This document shows positions 62,201-64,000 of a stretch of DNA of 64,000 nt, piece after piece. The translations under genes were made by a program, and so were the position numbers. A model generated the notes under the pieces. It had not been told where the DNA came from and did not search any database. It worked only from the letters and a program-made list of their open reading frames with translations. The DNA is from Symbiodinium natans (taxonomy: Eukaryota; Sar; Dinophyceae; Suessiales; Symbiodiniaceae). How positions within the stretch are numbered: the stretch's first letter is position 1; each line of letters opens with the position of its first letter. The stretch covers positions 76,001 to 140,000 of the forward strand of contig CAJNDS010002582.1 of assembly GCA_905221605.1 (NCBI GenBank), given 5' to 3'.

Positions 62201-63950
62201 CAGCCTAGGATTGGGATCGTGGGAACAGGCAACTACGCGTGGATCAACTTCATCGGGGCTTTACCTTGCGTGGCGATGTTGGATGATGGTTTCCTGCTAA
62301 GCCTGACACCGTGGCCCTGGAGACAGAGGCTACAGCAAGCCGTGCAGGACATAGTAGCTGAGTGAGTACACTTTACACTTTTTGGGATACTAGAACCCTC
62401 TATAGAACTCAAAGTGTACACTTTTTGGGGGGGCTTATGAACTCAGCAACTAAGAGGAGGCGTCCGAGCGTGCAGATCTTGCAGCGGAACCGCGGCTGGT
62501 ACGGCGCACGGTTCGCCGTGGCTACCTGGGTCTGCGCTCTCTCGTCAACGTACTTCTCGTGATGGTCGTGGTGTACAAGTCCAAAGATCCCATCAAGGAC
62601 CGGGTAGGCCCTTGGGATATGTTATATATATTTCCTTTATGGGGTTTAAGAGGATCATTCATAATTGAGGAATATCATCCCGAGGGCATTATGAGTATAA
62701 ATTAACAGGGCCAACCCAACAGGAGCTCTTTGGGCCTGCGCCTTGGATCAACAACTACGACCCCTGGTTTCTGATGAATTCGCAGGGCGTCTTCGGCTTC
62801 ATCAACAAGCACCGACTGCAAGTGGTGTCTTACTTATAACCAGCAGTTGAGAACTTTTAGACTTCTTGGGCTTCCTTCCTTACTTAGGAAGAATAAAGCT
62901 CAACCTTTTTTCCCCCTGGGTTTTTTGGAGAAGTAAGGTTTTGAAGTACACCCATGATCCTGTCCCTGGCGGTCCTGGAGCTGTCTGGAAACCTTTGGAC
63001 TTCAAGTGCCTGCCTGGCACAGTTGATCAGAGACCCTGCTTCTATATCCCCCTTGGGAATACATTTTTTGTTAATATTTTTGTTCATATAAAACCCAAGA
63101 GGGTATTAAAAACACATTTTTCTATTATGGTTCTAAGGGGAGTATAGGCTTCATGTCACCTTACCACTATCGCCTGGACTGGGAGACCTGGATCCATGTC
63201 ACTGCCTCTTTAGAACAGCTCCTTGATAGCCCAGTGGTACCCCTTTCTTCCCTTTTTTTGGTTCAAGGTTCCCTTAGAAAGTACCAAACCCAAAAAGGGT
63301 CCCCTGATCATAAGTTGGTTACTGACCTATACCAAGGCTCTGGGTGAAGAAGGCACCAGCCGAAGCTTACCACCAACACCTCCCAGACTTTCTGCAGGCG
63401 CTGGTCATCAAGGTCCTCAACGGCGACGACGATGCTGCCGGCCTTCTGGGTGTTCCCGCCCAGGAGATATACAAAGATGGAGCACCACCCACAGCCACTT
63501 AGTAGAGTAGGTATTAGATAACCTTTAACCTTTTTGGGTTAATATATTCCCCTTATAATCCCAAAGGTTAATCTTTAAAACCCCTAGGTACTGGACAACT
63601 AAGGCCATCTCCATCGACTTTGCCTCCTACACCTTCACCACGCGGAGCAACAGCTCACAGTGGTGGCGCGCCAAGCGCGTGGGCGCGAACTCACTTCGAG
63701 CATATGGCCAAGCGAGCGCCCCGAAGCTGAAGGAAGAGGAGGTGCCTAGGATGCCCAGTAGTACCCTTATATTCCTTTTTTTTTTTTTGGGGGGGGGGGG
63801 GGGTTTAGGTTCCCTTATCAAACCCCTTTAAGCAAAAAAGGGGGCACCCTTTTTTAAGCCTAATTAAGCTACTGGGCAGCCTAGGTGCGCAAGTCGCCTC
63901 GGTGGCGGCATTGGGTCTTGGGCGTGAGCATCGCGACGGCGGTAATGTTT
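59148..63950 (+). CDS. Lipase maturation factor (LMF) family gene, 16 exons, 3' end beyond window
   Basis: LMF proteins are multi-pass ER membrane proteins that help lipases fold. Inferred exons: 59148-59245, 59587-59605, 59770-59880, 60173-60258, 60394-60459, 60946-61051, 61387-61475, 61601-62089, 62209-62347, 62457-62603, 62723-62824, 62947-63037, 63148-63217, 63337-63493, 63604-63741, 63885 to about 63950. Joined they give one frame of about 655 codons without a stop. Family hallmarks: TREVLVRGMGL and QHRALWGSLGLAPV (residues 110-150), DWQLELVSWLGVAFSL (about 175-190), RWCAFRLLLGAG then CWRELT, HYFTQPIPNPFSWYMHHLP (about 262-313), GTGNYAWINF (about 358), PYHYRLDWETW (about 517), and a WWRAKR tail. 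Usual family length is 560-710 residues, so little is missing. The start ATG at 59148 opens the first exon after element J3; an upstream exon is possible. Exon-intron borders are inferred from frame and repeats, not from transcripts. Confidence 0.85.
59281..59545 (+). mobile_element. Nested G-F-G elements in LMF intron 1
   Basis: Two G copies (GGGATATGTTACAT...AAGAGGATCC) flank F2 (59354-59461, CGTAGCTGAATGAG to ACTCAGCAGCTACG). Confidence 0.65.
59587..59605 (+). CDS. LMF exon 2, 19-nt microexon
   Basis: Nineteen bases that complete codons for Q-R-S-W-S-A-E between intron 1 (GA-AG) and intron 2 (GT-AG). The first 12 bases, GAGATCTTGGTC, also occur at the start of intron 1, and 11 of them near 59332. 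The frame is kept on both sides (98 + 19 = 117 nt). Confidence 0.55.
59606..59769 (+). repeat. Telomere-array intron, LMF intron 2 (GT-AG)
   Basis: Almost entirely CCCTAAA repeats. The 13-bp phrase GAGGTTAGCTTCT lies at both edges (59603-59615 and 59767-59779), so removing the array and one copy restores the exon. Confidence 0.8.
59617..59756 (+). repeat. CCCTAAA array forming LMF intron 2
   Basis: About 20 units, one CCCGAAA variant. Confidence 0.95.
59770..59880 (+). CDS. LMF exon 3
   Basis: Encodes VSFLKTEVPELLRLV through AQDFSMS, 37 full codons, phase 0 at both ends. It is preceded by a CCCTAAA array and followed by GATC plus a TTTAGGG array. Confidence 0.65.
59881..60172 (+). mobile_element. 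Family O introner with TTTAGGG arrays, LMF intron 3 (GA-AG)
   Basis: GATC/GATT at the two ends. CTTGGG start and TTCTCCCCAAG end match the O element near 33830. TTTAGGG arrays occupy its first third. Confidence 0.65.
60173..60258 (+). CDS. LMF exon 4
   Basis: Encodes DWLDAAPILAAVVAASLTP, a hydrophobic stretch likely to be a membrane segment. It follows CCCCAAG and starts GATT, matching the GATC at the previous exon end (3 of 4 bases). It ends at a GC donor whose first three bases (GCA) recur at the next exon start. Confidence 0.7.
60394..60459 (+). CDS. LMF exon 5
   Basis: Encodes GGFDWSTSWWVTREVLVRGM, matching the LMF N-terminal block that precedes the first conserved membrane helix. The acceptor is CCCCCAG before GCAAGG. 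The donor is GCTT, repeated at the start of exon 6. Confidence 0.8.
60946..61051 (+). CDS. LMF exon 6
   Basis: Encodes GLCYLCGFLVSAIQHRALWG then SLGLAPV, the family block with a Gln-containing loop before a Gly-Leu-x-Pro motif. It starts with GCTT, as does intron 5. The donor GTCC is nearly repeated (GTCT) at exon 7. Confidence 0.8.
61052..61386 (+). other. LMF intron 6 bounded by inverted telomere arrays
   Basis: Starts GTCC-CTTGG then TTTAGGG repeats; ends with CCCTAAA repeats, then CCAAG before GTCT. Combines CTTGG/CCAAG inverted ends, a near-duplicated target and head-to-head telomere motifs. Contains a poly-G run near 61190. Confidence 0.7.
61387..61475 (+). CDS. LMF exon 7
   Basis: Encodes VFDLFDDLGFGFGDWQLELV then SWLGVAFSLQ, the conserved helix after the SD/DW motif of LMF proteins. 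The GC donor GCTC is duplicated exactly at the start of exon 8. Confidence 0.85.
61476..61600 (+). mobile_element. Introner, LMF intron 7 (GC-AG)
   Basis: GCTC duplicated. Inverted ends CCGAGCTGTG and CACAACTCAG (8 of 10 match when one is reversed). No other copy noticed in the window. Confidence 0.75.
61601..62089 (+). CDS. LMF exon 8, largest exon, family core
   Basis: A 489-nt exon with the most diagnostic LMF sequence: YGWEWLTCEVGFL, RWCAFRLLLGAG, CWRELT, HYFTQPIPNPFSWYMHHLP and several hydrophobic helices. It ends inside the FQ-I/L-GTGNY block, which is completed by exon 9 only when element A7 is removed. Confidence 0.92.
62090..62208 (+). mobile_element. Introner A7, LMF intron 8 (GA-AG)
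   Basis: GATT target duplicated at both ends. Element body 62094-62208 has termini CTAGGAATGCCCAGTA and TACTGGGCAGCCTAG. Removal restores CAG ATT GGG ATC. Confidence 0.92.
62209..62347 (+). CDS. LMF exon 9
   Basis: Encodes GIVGTGNYAWINFIGALPCV and AMLDDGFLL, matching the LMF TGNY...N...LLDD signature, then LTPWPWRQRLQQAV. It is flanked by introners A7 (target GATT) and F3 (target AGGA). Confidence 0.92.
62348..62456 (+). mobile_element. Introner F3, LMF intron 9 (GA-AG)
   Basis: AGGA duplicated. Inverted ends TAGTAGCTGAGT and ACTCAGCAACTA, with an inner repeat of ACACTTTTTGGG. Removal restores CAG GAG GCG. Confidence 0.9.
62457..62603 (+). CDS. LMF exon 10
   Basis: Encodes EASERADLAAEPRLVRRTVR and a hydrophobic LRSLVNVLLVMVVVY helix, then KSKDPIKDR. 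The donor is read as GTAGGC. A frame-preserving alternative is a GC donor 4 nt later with the acceptor before GGCCAACC. Confidence 0.8.
62723..62824 (+). CDS. LMF exon 11
   Basis: Encodes ELFGPAPWINNYDPWFLMNS and QGVFGFINKHRLQV, matching the conserved N-x-G-x-F block after the last helix of LMF proteins. The donor is GTGTCT. Confidence 0.85.
62947..63037 (+). CDS. LMF exon 12
   Basis: Encodes YTHDPVPGGPGAVWKPLDFK and CLPGTVDQRP, the lumenal region with the W-x5-F-K-x2-P-G pattern of the family. It is cut by introner L4 with target duplication GCTT. Confidence 0.85.
63038..63147 (+). mobile_element. Introner L4, LMF intron 12 (GC-AG)
   Basis: GCTT duplicated. Termini CTATATCCCCCTTGGG and CTAAGGGGAGTATAG. 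Removal restores TGC TTC ATG. Confidence 0.9.
63148..63217 (+). CDS. LMF exon 13
   Basis: Encodes CFMSPYHYRLDWETWIHVTA, the strongly conserved P-x-x-x-R-L-D-W-x-x-W motif. It ends before introner E7 with target duplication GCTC. Confidence 0.9.
63218..63336 (+). mobile_element. Introner E7, LMF intron 13 (GC-AG)
   Basis: GCTC duplicated. Termini CTTGATAGCCCAGTGGTACC and a degenerate right arm ending ACCAAG. Removal restores CAG CTC TGG. Confidence 0.9.
63337..63493 (+). CDS. LMF exon 14
   Basis: Encodes LWVKKAPAEAYHQHLPDFLQ and ALVIKVLNGDDDAAGLLGVP, the family helical block before the C-terminal beta region. It ends in PPTA, split by introner I4 (target GCCA). Confidence 0.85.
63494..63603 (+). 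mobile_element. Introner I4, LMF intron 14 (GC-AG)
   Basis: GCCA duplicated. Termini CTTAGTAGAGTAGG and GGACAACTAAG; inner inverted repeat around AACCTTTAACCTTTTTGGG. Removal restores ACA GCC ATC. Confidence 0.9.
63604..63741 (+). CDS. LMF exon 15
   Basis: Encodes ISIDFASYTFTTRSNSSQWW and RAKRVGANSLRAYGQASAPK, matching the Y-x-F-(S/T)...WW-x-R/K C-terminal signature of LMF proteins. It ends before introner A8 (target GTGC). Confidence 0.88.
63742..63884 (+). mobile_element. Introner A8, LMF intron 15 (GT-AG)
   Basis: GTGC duplicated. Same termini as A7. The loop contains a T-run then G-run. Removal restores GAG GTG CGC AAG. Confidence 0.92.
63885..63950 (+). CDS. LMF exon 16 (3' end uncertain, window edge)
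   Basis: Encodes VRKSPRWRHWVLGVSIATAV then MFL, a likely final membrane anchor. From about 63953 the sequence resembles element family Q (AAGGGTACTT...AATAAGGA), so another intron probably begins here. The true end is outside the window. Confidence 0.65.
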
Positions 63951-64000
63951 CTTTGGGGGAAAGAGTTTTGCAATTTTAAGGGTACTTGCATCAATAAGGA

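Noticed and set aside
62866-63147. Open frame continuing from LMF exon 12 into element L4
   Set aside because: L4 has an exact GCTT duplication, and removal restores the conserved PYHYRLDW motif; the read-through is not family-like.

Overview
The window reads as nuclear DNA of a dinoflagellate-like alveolate. Very short exons sit in long non-coding stretches. Introns start with GT, GC or GA and almost always end AG before a G. Every confident gene lies on the + strand. Arrays of the plant/alveolate telomere motif TTTAGGG/CCCTAAA are spread through all non-coding sequence. No rRNA, tRNA, CRISPR or prokaryotic operon structure was seen. The species cannot be named from the sequence alone.

Two genes can be rebuilt exon by exon. 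(1) About 5.2-29.0 kb: a single-domain voltage-gated cation channel. S1, S2, S3, S4, the S4-S5 linker, S5, pore helix, S6, two EF-hands and an LKGPARSIDV tail occur in that order on separate short exons. N-terminal exons probably reach back to about 1.6 kb and tail exons on to about 30.2 kb. (2) 59.15 kb to beyond the window end: a lipase maturation factor (LMF) family gene in at least 16 exons, whose reading frame closes over 15 inferred introns. Between them (31-58 kb) are scattered exon-like islands of unidentified genes: a signal-peptide exon at 37.2 kb with a Thr-Pro linker at 39.1 kb, a start-codon exon with a signal peptide at 47.4 kb, a possible rhodanese-like piece at 52.9 kb and a Gly/Ala/Pro-rich gene at 53.1-54.2 kb. 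A degenerate antisense retroelement (15.9-19.2 kb) lies in the channel intron between pore and S6.

Non-coding sequence is packed with short (about 60-240 bp) inverted-repeat elements in more than a dozen families, here named A to Y. Several have clear 4-bp target duplications and one has 8-bp duplications. In the LMF gene, removing such an element plus one copy of its target duplication restores the frame each time. The duplication supplies the GT/GC/GA donor and the element end supplies the AG acceptor, so these are introners.

Telomere-motif arrays are polarised around exons. CCCTAAA usually lies upstream of an exon and TTTAGGG downstream, so each exon looks like a small telomere-capped fragment. 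One LMF intron (59606-59769) is essentially a telomere array flanked by a 13-bp duplication. Three copies of element D carry an array at the same internal site, suggesting arrays can travel as cargo. The combination of introners and telomere-repeat introns is the most unusual system in the window.
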